Source of the DNA: Elusimicrobiota bacterium
GTDB lineage: Bacteria; Elusimicrobiota; Elusimicrobia; UBA1565; UBA9628
Length of the DNA stretch: 64,000 bases
Direction of reading: 5' to 3'
Assembly: GCA_016218545.1 (NCBI GenBank)
Contig: JACRDQ010000018.1
Coordinates: 124,001 to 188,000 of the forward strand
How positions within the stretch are numbered: position 1 is the stretch's first letter; each line of letters begins with the position of its first letter. Below, one piece after another: positions 52,733 to 61,180 of the stretch. The notes beneath the pieces were generated by a model that saw nothing but the letters and a program-made list of their open reading frames with translations, made no database searches and was not told the origin of the DNA. Both the position numbers and the translations under genes were made by a program.

Positions 52733-53281
52733 ATGACCGCCATCCTCGTCAACGTCATCGTCATCGCCCTGCTGGCCGGAGCCTATTACGCGTGGCAGAC
52801 CCTCCAAGGCCAGCCCTCCAAAAGATGGCCGAAGCTGGCCGAGCGGCTCGGCCTCAAGTACGAGGGCCCGCCGCCGCGCTTGACCGGACCGTGGAAGAAC
52901 CGCCAGGTCACCATCCAGCTCGACGGGGAGCGCGCCTCGGCGTCCTTCCCGGTGCGCAAGCCCGAGGGCCTGCGCCTGGAGATCGGGCCCCGCGAGGAGG
53001 TCGAGAAGGCCGCGGGCATCGTGGTCCCGGACCGGGTGGACTTCAACGACCCCTCGTCTTTGGCCTTCAACCAGAGGTACATGGTGCGCTGCAAGCCCCA
53101 GGCCCTGGCCGCCTCGGTCCTCGACCCGGTCATGCGCCAACGGATCATGGCCATCGAGGGGTTCCACGTCCTGGCCGAGGCCGGCCGGCTCACGGTGCCC
53201 GTGGACCCCGGCGCGGACTCCGACGGGATCCAGGTCGTCCTCGACCTCGCCGCATCCCTCCTCGACGGGCTCGAAGCCTGA
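52733..53281 (+). CDS. Membrane-anchored protein of unknown function
   Basis: 182 residues. An N-terminal helix (ILVNVIVIALLAGAYYAW) is followed by a soluble alpha/beta domain (WPKLAERLGLKYEGPPPRLTG start; ends in a helix LDLAASLLDGLEA). The layout recalls DUF3137-like proteins, but I would not assign it. TAATAT overlaps the stop of the metallophosphoesterase gene, 7 nt before the ATG. A terminator follows directly, so it closes that unit. Confidence 0.7.
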   Translation: MTAILVNVIVIALLAGAYYAWQTLQGQPSKRWPKLAERLGLKYEGPPPRLTGPWKNRQVTIQLDGERASASFPVRKPEGLRLEIGPREEVEKAAGIVVPDRVDFNDPSSLAFNQRYMVRCKPQALAASVLDPVMRQRIMAIEGFHVLAEAGRLTVPVDPGADSDGIQVVLDLAASLLDGLEA

Positions 53282-53285
53282 GCCG

Positions 53286-53305
53286 GCCGCCCCGGCGGCT
53301 TTTTT
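53286..53305 (+). terminator. Rho-independent terminator before the hydrogenase operon
   Basis: GCCGC-CCCG-GCGGC hairpin (53286-53299) followed by six T residues and G. It separates the preceding unit from the hydrogenase operon. Confidence 0.82.
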
Positions 53306-53346
53306 GTTGCATGCGTGACATGTGAGTCTCATCCCGGGAGAATCGC

Positions 53347-54381
53347 ATGCAAGAACAATTCCTCGCCGACAAGGCGTTCGAGCCGTTCCTCGCCAAGCTC
53401 ATCGCAGCCGGCCCCGTGGTCGGCCCCGTGGGCAAGAGGAGCCAGTTCGTCTTCGCGCCGCTCCGGTCGCCGGCGGAAGCGCGGCTGGATTACGACGTCA
53501 CGATCCTTCCGCCCAAGAAGCTCTTCTTCCCGCCCGCCCAGGACCTCGTCCGCTTCGACGGCGACAAGGTCGAGGGCTGCATCGAGCCCGTCGCCATGGT
53601 CGTCTTCGGCGTGCACCCCTACGATGTGAAGGCCCTCGACATGACGGACCTCCTCTTCAAAGAGAGGAACGAGGACCGCAACTACCTCGCCCACCGCGAG
53701 GCGGCCACGCTCGTGGCCATGACGCCGCAGAAGGCCTCCAGCCGCGCCTTCTGGGGCTCCATCGGCACCGGAGTCGAGCCCAAGGGGCACGACGCGCTCC
53801 TCACCAAGGTCCCGGGAGGCTGGATCTACGAGGCGCGCACCCCCAAGGGGACGGCGCTCCTCAAGCACGGCGACTTCGCGTCCGCGACCAAGGAGCAGTC
53901 CTCGGCCGCCCGCAAGGCCGGCCTCGACGCCGGCCGCAAGTGCTCCGCGAACCTCAAGCATCCGGCCGCGGCGGTGGCCCACCGGATGAAGACCGTCTTC
54001 AAGGACGAGAAGCTCTGGAACGGCCTGGCCGAGGACTGCTTCTCCTGCGGCTCCTGCAACACGGTCTGCCCGACCTGCTACTGCTTCGACGTCCAGGACC
54101 GCTGGAACCTCGACCAGAAGTCCGGAACGCGCACGCGCTATTGGGACGCCTGCCTCGCCGAGGACTTCTCCAAGGTGACCCTGGGCGCCAACGCGTCCGA
54201 GAACTTCCGCGAGACCAAGGGGGAGCGCTTCCGCCACCGGTTCATGCGCAAGGCGAGCTACCTCAACGAGAAGCTGGGCGGCCCGGCCTGCGTCGGCTGC
54301 GGCCGCTGCTCGGCCGCCTGCACCGCCGACATCGCGGACCCCGTCCGCGTCATCGACACCATCATGGGGAGGCCGTCATGA
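53347..54381 (+). CDS. hydB: [NiFe] sulfhydrogenase-type beta subunit (4Fe-4S)
   Basis: 344 residues. Electron-transfer subunit of a cytoplasmic group 3 (HydBGDA-type) hydrogenase. Two Cys clusters for [4Fe-4S] centres occur near the C-terminus: CFSCGSCNTVCPTCYCFD and CVGCGRCSAACTADI. The N-terminal part (FGVHPYDVKALDMTDLLF) matches the sulfhydrogenase beta family. GGGAG lies a few nt before the ATG. First of five coupled genes; the next begins in its stop (ATGA). Maturation hyp genes are not in the window. Confidence 0.9.
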   Translation: MQEQFLADKAFEPFLAKLIAAGPVVGPVGKRSQFVFAPLRSPAEARLDYDVTILPPKKLFFPPAQDLVRFDGDKVEGCIEPVAMVVFGVHPYDVKALDMTDLLFKERNEDRNYLAHREAATLVAMTPQKASSRAFWGSIGTGVEPKGHDALLTKVPGGWIYEARTPKGTALLKHGDFASATKEQSSAARKAGLDAGRKCSANLKHPAAAVAHRMKTVFKDEKLWNGLAEDCFSCGSCNTVCPTCYCFDVQDRWNLDQKSGTRTRYWDACLAEDFSKVTLGANASENFRETKGERFRHRFMRKASYLNEKLGGPACVGCGRCSAACTADIADPVRVIDTIMGRPS

Positions 54382-55262
54382 AAGGCTACTGCGCCTGCGG
54401 CGTCGCGGACATGGCGGTCAAGCCCGACCCCGGGAGCAAGGACAAGGGTCCGAACCTGTTCCTGCCGCGCAAGGCCGACGTCCTGCGCGCCGAGCAGACC
54501 ACGCCCTACGAGAAGCATTTCACCCTCCGGCTCGCGGACCAGTCCCAGCTCGAGTTCCAGCCCGGGCAGATCCTCGAGGTGGGGCTGATGGGCTTTGGCG
54601 AGATCCCCATCGGCCTGGCCTCCTCCCCGACCAGGAAGAACACCTTCGACATCGTGGTCCGTTCCGTCGGACGGGTCTCCACGGCCGTCAACAAGCTCGA
54701 GGCGGGGGACTCCCTGCTCGTGCGCGGGCCGCTGGGCAACGGCTTCGACCTCGACAAGCTGCGCGGCCGCGACATCCTCATCGTGGCCGGCGGGATCGGC
54801 CTCTGCCCTACCCGGAGCCTCATCCAGTACATCCTCGACCGGCGCAAGGAGTTCAAGCGCTTCATCCTCATGTACGGCACCCGCGAGCCCAAGATGCAGC
54901 TCTTCCTCGACGACCTCGCGGAGTGGCGCAAGTCCAAGGACATCGAGCTCCACGAGACCGTGGACCGCGCCGACCCGACCTGGGCCGGCAACGTGGGCGT
55001 GGTCACCAAGCTCTTCAACAAGGTCCCGATCGACCCGGAGACGCGCGTGGTGGTGTGCGGCCCGCCCATCATGTTCCGCTACGTCATCTCGGTCCTCGAC
55101 TCCCTGTGGATCCCGCGGGAGAACATCTACGTGGACCTCGAGCGCAGGATGAAGTGCGGAGTCGGCAAGTGCGGGCACTGCCAGATCAACGACAAGTACG
55201 TGTGCGTGGACGGTCCGGTGTTCTCCTTCGCCGAAGTGGAGAACCTCGAGGAGGCCCCCTGA
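54378..55262 (+). CDS. hydG: Hydrogenase FAD/NAD(P)-binding gamma subunit
   Basis: 294 residues of the ferredoxin-NADP reductase/dihydroorotate dehydrogenase electron-transfer family. FAD region PIGLASSPTR (RxYS-like variant), NAD(P) region IVAGGIGLCPTRSLIQYIL, and a C-terminal [2Fe-2S] motif CGVGKCGHCQ...C. Links the hydrogenase to NAD(P)H. GGGAGG precedes the ATG, which overlaps the hydB stop. Overlaps the next gene by one base (TGATG). Confidence 0.92.
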   Translation: MKGYCACGVADMAVKPDPGSKDKGPNLFLPRKADVLRAEQTTPYEKHFTLRLADQSQLEFQPGQILEVGLMGFGEIPIGLASSPTRKNTFDIVVRSVGRVSTAVNKLEAGDSLLVRGPLGNGFDLDKLRGRDILIVAGGIGLCPTRSLIQYILDRRKEFKRFILMYGTREPKMQLFLDDLAEWRKSKDIELHETVDRADPTWAGNVGVVTKLFNKVPIDPETRVVVCGPPIMFRYVISVLDSLWIPRENIYVDLERRMKCGVGKCGHCQINDKYVCVDGPVFSFAEVENLEEAP

Positions 55263-56068
55263 TGGCCAAGGCTAAAGTGGCGTTCTTCGACTTCGCGTGC
55301 TGCGAAGGCTGCCAGATCGAGATGACGAACTTCGGGGACGCCGCGTTCCTGGAGCTCCTCAACCACATCGACATCGTCGAGTTCCGCGAGGCGATCTCCG
55401 AGAAGACCACGGAGCCCATCGACGTGGCCCTGGTGGAGGGGAGCTTCACCCGCGAGGCCGACCGCGCCCGTCTCGAGGAGATCCGGCGCCGCGCCAAGAT
55501 CGTCATCGCCTTCGGCCAGTGCGCCTGCACGGCCGGCATCAACGCCCTCAAGAACCACCAGAAGGACTACAAGGAGTGCGTCTACGGCAAGGACGCCAAG
55601 ATGCCCCACCTCGACTCCGCCCAGGCGCAGCCGATCTCCGCCGTCATCAAGGTGGACTACTCCGCCTACGGCTGCCCCGTCAACAAGTACGAGGTCCTGC
55701 AGATCGTCTCGCACCTCCTGCACGGCAAGGCCCCGGTGGTCCCGAACCATCCGGTCTGCGTGGAGTGCAAGCGCCGCGAGACCGTGTGCCGCTACCACGA
55801 GGGAGACCACTGCCTCGGGGTCGTGGCGCGCGCCGGGTGCGGCGCCCCCTGCCCGGCCTCGGGCATCCCCTGCGAGGCCTGCCGCGGCTTCGTGGACCAG
55901 CCCAACGAGACGGCGCTCAAGAAGGTCCTCAAGGAGAAGGGCGGGCTCTCCGAGCGCCGCGCCGAGGAGAAGACCCTCATGTTCACCGCCAACCAGCGCG
56001 GGGCGACGACCGCCAAGCATCCGGAGAAGTCCCCGGCGCTCGCAGCGCCCCAAGGGGGGAGATCATGA
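55262..56068 (+). CDS. hydD: [NiFe] hydrogenase small (delta) subunit
   Basis: 268 residues. Carries the proximal [4Fe-4S] cluster beside the NiFe centre: CCEGCQ near the N-terminus, then GQCACTAG, YGCPVNK, CVECKRRETVC and a last group CGAPCPASGIPCEAC, enough for three [4Fe-4S] clusters as in group 3 enzymes. No twin-arginine signal, so it is cytoplasmic. The C-terminal 30 residues are Ala/Lys-rich. Start and stop overlap both neighbours. Confidence 0.93.
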   Translation: MAKAKVAFFDFACCEGCQIEMTNFGDAAFLELLNHIDIVEFREAISEKTTEPIDVALVEGSFTREADRARLEEIRRRAKIVIAFGQCACTAGINALKNHQKDYKECVYGKDAKMPHLDSAQAQPISAVIKVDYSAYGCPVNKYEVLQIVSHLLHGKAPVVPNHPVCVECKRRETVCRYHEGDHCLGVVARAGCGAPCPASGIPCEACRGFVDQPNETALKKVLKEKGGLSERRAEEKTLMFTANQRGATTAKHPEKSPALAAPQGGRS

Positions 56069-57378
56069 CCGACGCCAAGGTCCGGGTCCACCACCTCACC
56101 CGCGTCGAGGGGCACGGCAACATCGAAGTCGACGTCAAGGACGGCAAGGTCCTCAAGTGCGAGTGGCAGGTGCCGGAGGCCCCCCGCTTCTTCGAGGCCA
56201 TGGTCCGGGGACGCCACTACACCGAGGTGGCCCGGGTCACGAGCCGCATCTGCGGCATCTGCTCCATCGGCCACACCCTGGCCTCGCTCAAGGCCACGGA
56301 GGCCGCCCTGGGGATCAGGATCACGGAGCAGACCGACCGGCTGCGCAGGCTCCTCAAGCACGCGGAGAACTTCGACTCCCACGTCCTGCACGTCTACTTC
56401 CTGGCCGCGCCGGACCTGGTGGGCGCGCCCTCGGTCCTGCCCCTGGCCGCCACCCACGGCGACATCGTCAAGCGCGCGCTCCGGCTCAAGAGGCTCGGCC
56501 ACGAGTGGGGCTCGCTCATCGGCGGCCGGACCACCCACCCGACCGCGGCCGTGCCCGGGGGCTTCGCCAGCCTGCCGACCACGGAGGAGCTCAAGGCCCT
56601 CAAGGAGCGCCTCCTCGCCGCGGTCCCGGACCTCGAGTCCACGGTGGCGACGGTGGCCTCCCTGGCCCCCAAGATCCCCGCGTTCTGGCGGCCGACCGAG
56701 TACATCGCGCTCAGCGACAAGAAGGAGTACGGGCTCTACGACGGCGCCATCTCCTCCTGCATGCCCGACGGAGCCCGGCAGATCTGGCCGGTGTCGGAGT
56801 ATCGCAAGGTGACCAACGAGTACGTGGTGCCCCAGTCCACGGCCAAGTACACCAAGAACAAGCTCGCGAGCTACGCGGCCGGGGCCCTGGCGCGCTTCAA
56901 CAACAGCTTCGAGCAGCTCCACCCAGAGGCCAGGAAGGTCGCGGCCGCCCTGGGCATGAAGCCCGTGTGCGGCAACCCCTACCTCAACACCGCGGCCCAG
57001 GCCGTGGAGGTCGTGCACAGCGTCCACGAGAGCCTGCGCGTCCTCGACGAGCTCATCGGGAAGGGGATCCGGGAGGAAAAACCCGTGCCGCCGGCGCGCT
57101 TCGGCAGGGGCGCGGGCGGAGTCGAGGTGCCCCGCGGCATCCTCTTCCACGAGTACGAGTACGACAAGGAAGGGCTCTGCGTCATGGGCAACTGCATCAT
57201 CCCCACGAACCAGAACCACGGCAACATCCAGAAGGACTTCGAGCAACTCGTGCCGGAGCTCGTCGAGTCCGGGAAGAGCGAGGCCGAGATGACGCTGGCG
57301 CTCGAGATGCTGGTCCGGGCCTACGACCCCTGCATCTCCTGCTCCACGCACTACCTGGACGTCACGTTCGTCCGTTGA
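56065..57378 (+). CDS. hydA: [NiFe] hydrogenase large (alpha) subunit, probable group 3b
   Basis: 437 residues. Binds the NiFe(CN)2CO active site. L1 motif RICGICSIGH (Cys63, Cys66) and L2 motif DPCISCSTH (Cys423, Cys426) are both complete. The eight residues after the last His (YLDVTFVR) are the tail expected to be cut by the maturation protease encoded next. Gene order beta-gamma-delta-alpha and the electron-transfer partners match bidirectional NADP-linked group 3b sulfhydrogenases, which reduce protons or oxidise H2 in the cytoplasm. Group 3b is inferred from gene order, not from a tree. Confidence 0.95.
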   Translation: MTDAKVRVHHLTRVEGHGNIEVDVKDGKVLKCEWQVPEAPRFFEAMVRGRHYTEVARVTSRICGICSIGHTLASLKATEAALGIRITEQTDRLRRLLKHAENFDSHVLHVYFLAAPDLVGAPSVLPLAATHGDIVKRALRLKRLGHEWGSLIGGRTTHPTAAVPGGFASLPTTEELKALKERLLAAVPDLESTVATVASLAPKIPAFWRPTEYIALSDKKEYGLYDGAISSCMPDGARQIWPVSEYRKVTNEYVVPQSTAKYTKNKLASYAAGALARFNNSFEQLHPEARKVAAALGMKPVCGNPYLNTAAQAVEVVHSVHESLRVLDELIGKGIREEKPVPPARFGRGAGGVEVPRGILFHEYEYDKEGLCVMGNCIIPTNQNHGNIQKDFEQLVPELVESGKSEAEMTLALEMLVRAYDPCISCSTHYLDVTFVR

Positions 57379-57869
57379 GGTACCTCATCGGCGCCGGGTC
57401 GCATGCCGCCTCCGACGACGGCATCGGGCTCCGCGTGGCCGAGAAGGCGGCGGTGGACGGCCTGGAAGCCGCGCACGGCTTCCGGGCCGTCGCTCTTCGA
57501 GGCGGCTGGATCGACCTGCTGGCCTGCTTCGAGGAGGGGACCGAACGCATCCTCGTGGTCGACTCGGCGAGGATGGGGCTGGCACCCGGGAGCGTCAAGT
57601 TCTTCTCTCCGGAGGAGGCCCGGAGCGTCAAGGTCCTGGGCGGGGCCGAAACCCACGGAGGAGACCTCTTCGCCTCCCTGGAGCTCGCCAAGGCCACGGG
57701 CGCCGCCATCCCGCCCCTGGAGTTCATGGGCATCGAGCCCTATTCGGTCGAGCCCGGCATGAGCCTCTCCCCTGAGTTGGAGGCCCGTCTGGGCGAGTAC
57801 CTCTCCCTGGCCGTGGCTAGGCTGGGCTCGCGCCCTGGCGGGTGCGGCGCTTGCCCGAGCCGGGCCTGA
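57375..57869 (+). CDS. Hydrogenase maturation endopeptidase (HycI/HybD-type), TTG start
   Basis: 164 residues beginning with TTG inside the hydA stop (TTGA), the only start that keeps the N-terminal strand RYLIGAGSHAASDDGIG, the family's nickel-binding opening (GxGN...D/E-G). Further ligand positions: Asp in VVDSARMG and His in GAETHGGDLF. It removes the C-terminal tail of HydA after nickel insertion. The last 53 bp overlap the 3' end of the convergent amylase gene, which is longer than the 1-4 bp overlaps seen elsewhere here. Confidence 0.88.
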   Translation: MRYLIGAGSHAASDDGIGLRVAEKAAVDGLEAAHGFRAVALRGGWIDLLACFEEGTERILVVDSARMGLAPGSVKFFSPEEARSVKVLGGAETHGGDLFASLELAKATGAAIPPLEFMGIEPYSVEPGMSLSPELEARLGEYLSLAVARLGSRPGGCGACPSRA

Positions 57870-59415
57870 AGGCGGAGAGCCGCTCCGCCGAGCCGGGGGC
57901 GGCGACCCTCCAGCCAACCACGAGGATCCGAGCCGACCGGGCCGGGAGCTTCAAAGCGAGCTTGCCGTGACGCTCCACCACGCGCTCTCCCGTGAAGGCA
58001 TCCAGCCAGACCGCGGGCTTGGCCGCGGCAGGGAACTCGAGGACGCGCTCGACTGGCTCGCGGGAGTTGTTGAGGATGCAGAGAGCCCGGGTCTCGTGGT
58101 CGTCCCTCATGAAGGCGAAGACCTGGCGGTCCGCGAGGACCGAGATGAGGCGGCCCCTGGTGAAGGCGCTCACGGCCCTCCTCAGCTTGATGAGCCCGCG
58201 CAGGTGCTCCTCCAACTCGGGGTCGGCGCCGAAAACCATGGGAGAGCGGTTGGAGCCCTCGGTCCGGCCGGACATGCCGGCCTCGGTGCCGTAGGTGATG
58301 ATGGGGATGCCCCGCCAGCACATGAGGACCGCCAGGGCCATCTTGAGACGCTCCTTCGAGCCTCCGGCCTCGCTGATGAAGCGCGAGAGGTCGTGGTTGT
58401 CGATGAAGGGGGCCAGGAGCTCCGGGTGGACGTAGGCGTCCTCGGACTCCAGGAGCAGGTGGAACCAGCGCATGTCCGTGGGCCGGCGGGCGAAGACCTT
58501 GCGGAGTATCTCGTTGAAGAGCATGGTGCGGTATTCGCCCCGGAGTTCCTTCAAGCGCTCCCAGAGGCTGGGGCCGGGCTCCTCGCTGTCGCGCGCAAGC
58601 GCGCTCCGGACGGTGTCCGCGAAGGGAACGTCCAGCACCGAGTGGATGCCGTCCTCGCGCTGGTAGCGGCCGATGTAGCGCGGCACCCCGCGGAAGACCT
58701 CTCCCACCAGGAAGAAGTCCCGGTGACGGGCCGCGATCTCGCCCGAGAACCTCTTCCAGAAGGACGCGGGCACGTGCTTGACCGCGTCGAGCCGGAACCC
58801 GTCCACCCCGGTCCGCTCGATCCACCAGAGGGCCATGTCCGTGAGCCAGGCCGCGACCTCGGGCTTCTCCTGGGCGAAGTCGGGCAGGCCGTGCAGGGAG
58901 CCGCGCTCGAGGCTACCTTGGTCCACCCAGCGGATGGCCTGGCCGCGGTGGAACCAGTCCTTCTTCGCCGGGTCCTTGGCCATGGGGTGCTCGTAGCCCG
59001 CGTGGTTGACCACCATGTCGAGCAGGACCTTGACCCCGCGGGCGTGGCAGTCCTTCACGAGCCCCTGGAGGTCCTCCAGGGTCCCGAAGCGCGGGTCCAC
59101 GCTGAAGAAGTCCACGGGCCAGTACCCGTGGAAGCCGTCGTCCTGGTTCTTGAAGACCGGGCTCACCCAGAGGGCCGTGACCCCCAGGCCGCAGAGATAG
59201 TCGAGCTTGGCCCTCAGGCCCGCGAGGCTGCCGCCGTGCCACGGGGCCTTGGGCTCCTGGGCGTGGGACAGGCGGTGGAACCGGTCGAGCAGGACCATGT
59301 AGACCACGTCGTCGGTCCAGGGCCTGGGAAGGTGGAGGGGCTTGGGCTCGGGCACCACCGGCCCTGCCGAGATGCCGGCGGGGCGGGAAGCCTCAGAAGG
59401 TGATGTCGCTGCCAT
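57817..59415 (-). CDS. Cytoplasmic GH13 alpha-amylase-family glycosidase
   Basis: 532 residues, no signal peptide. (Beta/alpha)8 barrel with the GH13 regions: DMVVNHAG, GFRLDAVKH (nucleophile Asp), FFLVGEVF (acid/base Glu), FIDNHDLSRF (transition-state Asp). C-terminal beta domain at about 430-520. Probably trims or remodels glycogen or maltodextrins made by the neighbouring glgB; amylase, neopullulanase-like or transferase specificity cannot be decided. Starts within the last 23 bases of the ankyrin-PDZ-caspase gene, so it belongs to the same minus-strand unit. Confidence 0.88.
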   Translation of the reverse strand: MAATSPSEASRPAGISAGPVVPEPKPLHLPRPWTDDVVYMVLLDRFHRLSHAQEPKAPWHGGSLAGLRAKLDYLCGLGVTALWVSPVFKNQDDGFHGYWPVDFFSVDPRFGTLEDLQGLVKDCHARGVKVLLDMVVNHAGYEHPMAKDPAKKDWFHRGQAIRWVDQGSLERGSLHGLPDFAQEKPEVAAWLTDMALWWIERTGVDGFRLDAVKHVPASFWKRFSGEIAARHRDFFLVGEVFRGVPRYIGRYQREDGIHSVLDVPFADTVRSALARDSEEPGPSLWERLKELRGEYRTMLFNEILRKVFARRPTDMRWFHLLLESEDAYVHPELLAPFIDNHDLSRFISEAGGSKERLKMALAVLMCWRGIPIITYGTEAGMSGRTEGSNRSPMVFGADPELEEHLRGLIKLRRAVSAFTRGRLISVLADRQVFAFMRDDHETRALCILNNSREPVERVLEFPAAAKPAVWLDAFTGERVVERHGKLALKLPARSARILVVGWRVAAPGSAERLSAFRPGSGKRRTRQGASPA

Positions 59416-61180
59416 CGAATCCCGGGGTCTGCTCGCGATTCTGCCGCCGCGCGTCGTCGGAGACCCTCGGCTTGAGGTAGTCGTAGAGGCCCCTGGCCGT
59501 GCGGCGGCCCTCGTTCAAGCCGTTGAGGAGGTGATAGGTGAAGACCCCGTGCCCCGCCTCCTCGAGCGTGGCTGTGATCTCCTCGCCCGAGGACGCGGTC
59601 AAGAGGGCCATGCCCGAGCCCGGGAGCGCGTTCGGCTTGACCTGCGCCACCAGGGGACGCGCTCCCTTGGCCAGCACGGACCTGCCTCCCGCGCCGGAGA
59701 AGCAGGCGTCCAGGGCCACCACGACCTCGGCCGCGCCGAGCCCGCCGAGCCTGGCGACGAGCTCCCGGAGCGGCTAGGCCGAGGACTTCAGGAACATGGG
59801 GTCCCCGTCCCAGGGCACGAGGAAGGCGTCCCCGGACCTGGGGTCGGGCGCGCCGTGCCCGGAGTAGTAGAAGAAGACCCGTGAGCCGGGCTTGACGTTC
59901 TTGGGCAGCCACTCCTCGACGTAGCCCTGGATGCTGGCGCGGGTGGCGGCCTGCCCAGCGAGGAAGATGACGTTGCGCTGGGGGACGCCCAGGGCCAGCA
60001 CGTGACGGCGCACGGCCTCGGCGTCGCGCTCCGCGAACTCGGCCGGGACGAGCTTGGCGTAGCGCTCGACTCCGATGACCACCGCGATGTCGTCCGGCCG
60101 CTCGGCCAGGCGATACTTGGGCGCGTCAGCGTCCGAGACCGCGGGCCGCGGCGCCGCAGGAGGAGGGGCCTCTCCGGCAGGCGGCTCGGCGCGGACACGG
60201 GAGCTTTCGGGGGCCGTGACCGCGGCTTCGCGCACCAGGGTGAAGACCTGCTCCCGGGACACGCCGGGACGCCGGACCGCCACGTCCACCTTCACCCCGG
60301 CCGGACCGCGCAGGAGCTTGACCGCGTCGGTCAGGACGAGGCCGGAGGTGGACCGGCCGTCCACGGACACGATGAGGTCGCCCGCCTTGACGCCGGCCTT
60401 CTCAGCGGGCCTGCCAGGGACGGCCTTGACCACGACGATGGTCCCGGAGCTCTCCTTGAGCTCCAGGCCCACGAGCCCGTTGTTGCCCGTCCTCTTGGCC
60501 CCGGCCTTGAGCAGGGCCTCGACCGCGGACGAGTGGTTCTGGATGCCGGCGGTGAAGAGGGGGGTGCCTCCGGAGCGGTCCACGGCGTCGACCTCCGCGC
60601 CCTTGGACACGAGCAGGCGGATGGCGTCGGCCCTGCCCTTGGCCGCGGCCGCGTGCAGCGCGGTCGCAGACTCCTCGTTCCTGGCCGCGAGGTCCGCGCC
60701 CCTGGCCAAGAGCGCCTCCATGGCAGCCGTGTTCCCCGAGGCAGCGGCGAACATGAGGGGCGTGGCCTTCTTGTCGTTCCGCGCGTCCGCCTTGGCCCCG
60801 CGGCCCAGGAGGCGGTGGACGGCCTCGGCCTGGCCTGCCCACGCGGCGTGGTGGAGCGGGGTGGCGCCGTAGGCGTCCTTGGCCTCCACGTCGGCCCCGG
60901 CCGAGAGGAGCTCGTCCATGGCGGCGGTCTGGCCCGAGCCGGCCGCGCGGTGGAGCGCCGTCACCTCGGCCACGTCCCTGGCGTCTGCGGCCGTGCCGCG
61001 AGAAAGGAAGGAGCGCAACGCGGAGAGGTCGCCGACGGCTGCGGCCTCGTGCAGGGTCTTGGGCTTGGCCGCGGCGGCCGGCCGCGTCCCCGCAGCCGGA
61101 CGCCTCCTTGCGGCCGGAGCCCCGGCGCAGCCGGCCATGAAGACCGCCAGCCCCAGGAAGACGCGAGCGGCGAGCCTCAT
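59393..61180 (-). pseudogene. Ankyrin-PDZ-caspase (C14) lipoprotein, interrupted by one in-frame TAG
   Basis: Frame of 595 codons plus stop. Lipoprotein-type signal (FLGLAVFMAGC), about six ankyrin repeats (residues 40-245; TPLHHAAWAGQAEAVHRLLG is typical), a PDZ domain (250-330), a linker, then a metacaspase/caspase-like C14 domain. The catalytic His is in YYSGHG (about 442). Codon 469 is TAG (59776-59774), then the same frame continues with PLRELVARLGG and the catalytic DACFSG Cys (about 493) to a TGA. Relatives usually have Tyr at this place, so a TAC/TAT to TAG change is likely. It may be a nonsense pseudogene, sequencing error or read-through gene. Its start is coupled to glgB. Confidence 0.85.

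Noticed and set aside
59774..59776. TAG read as a sense codon genome-wide (code change or pyrrolysine)
   Set aside because: TAG is used as an ordinary terminator in several genes here (for example lpdA, the ABC exporter, the macroglobulin-associated small gene); only local read-through or mutation remains possible.
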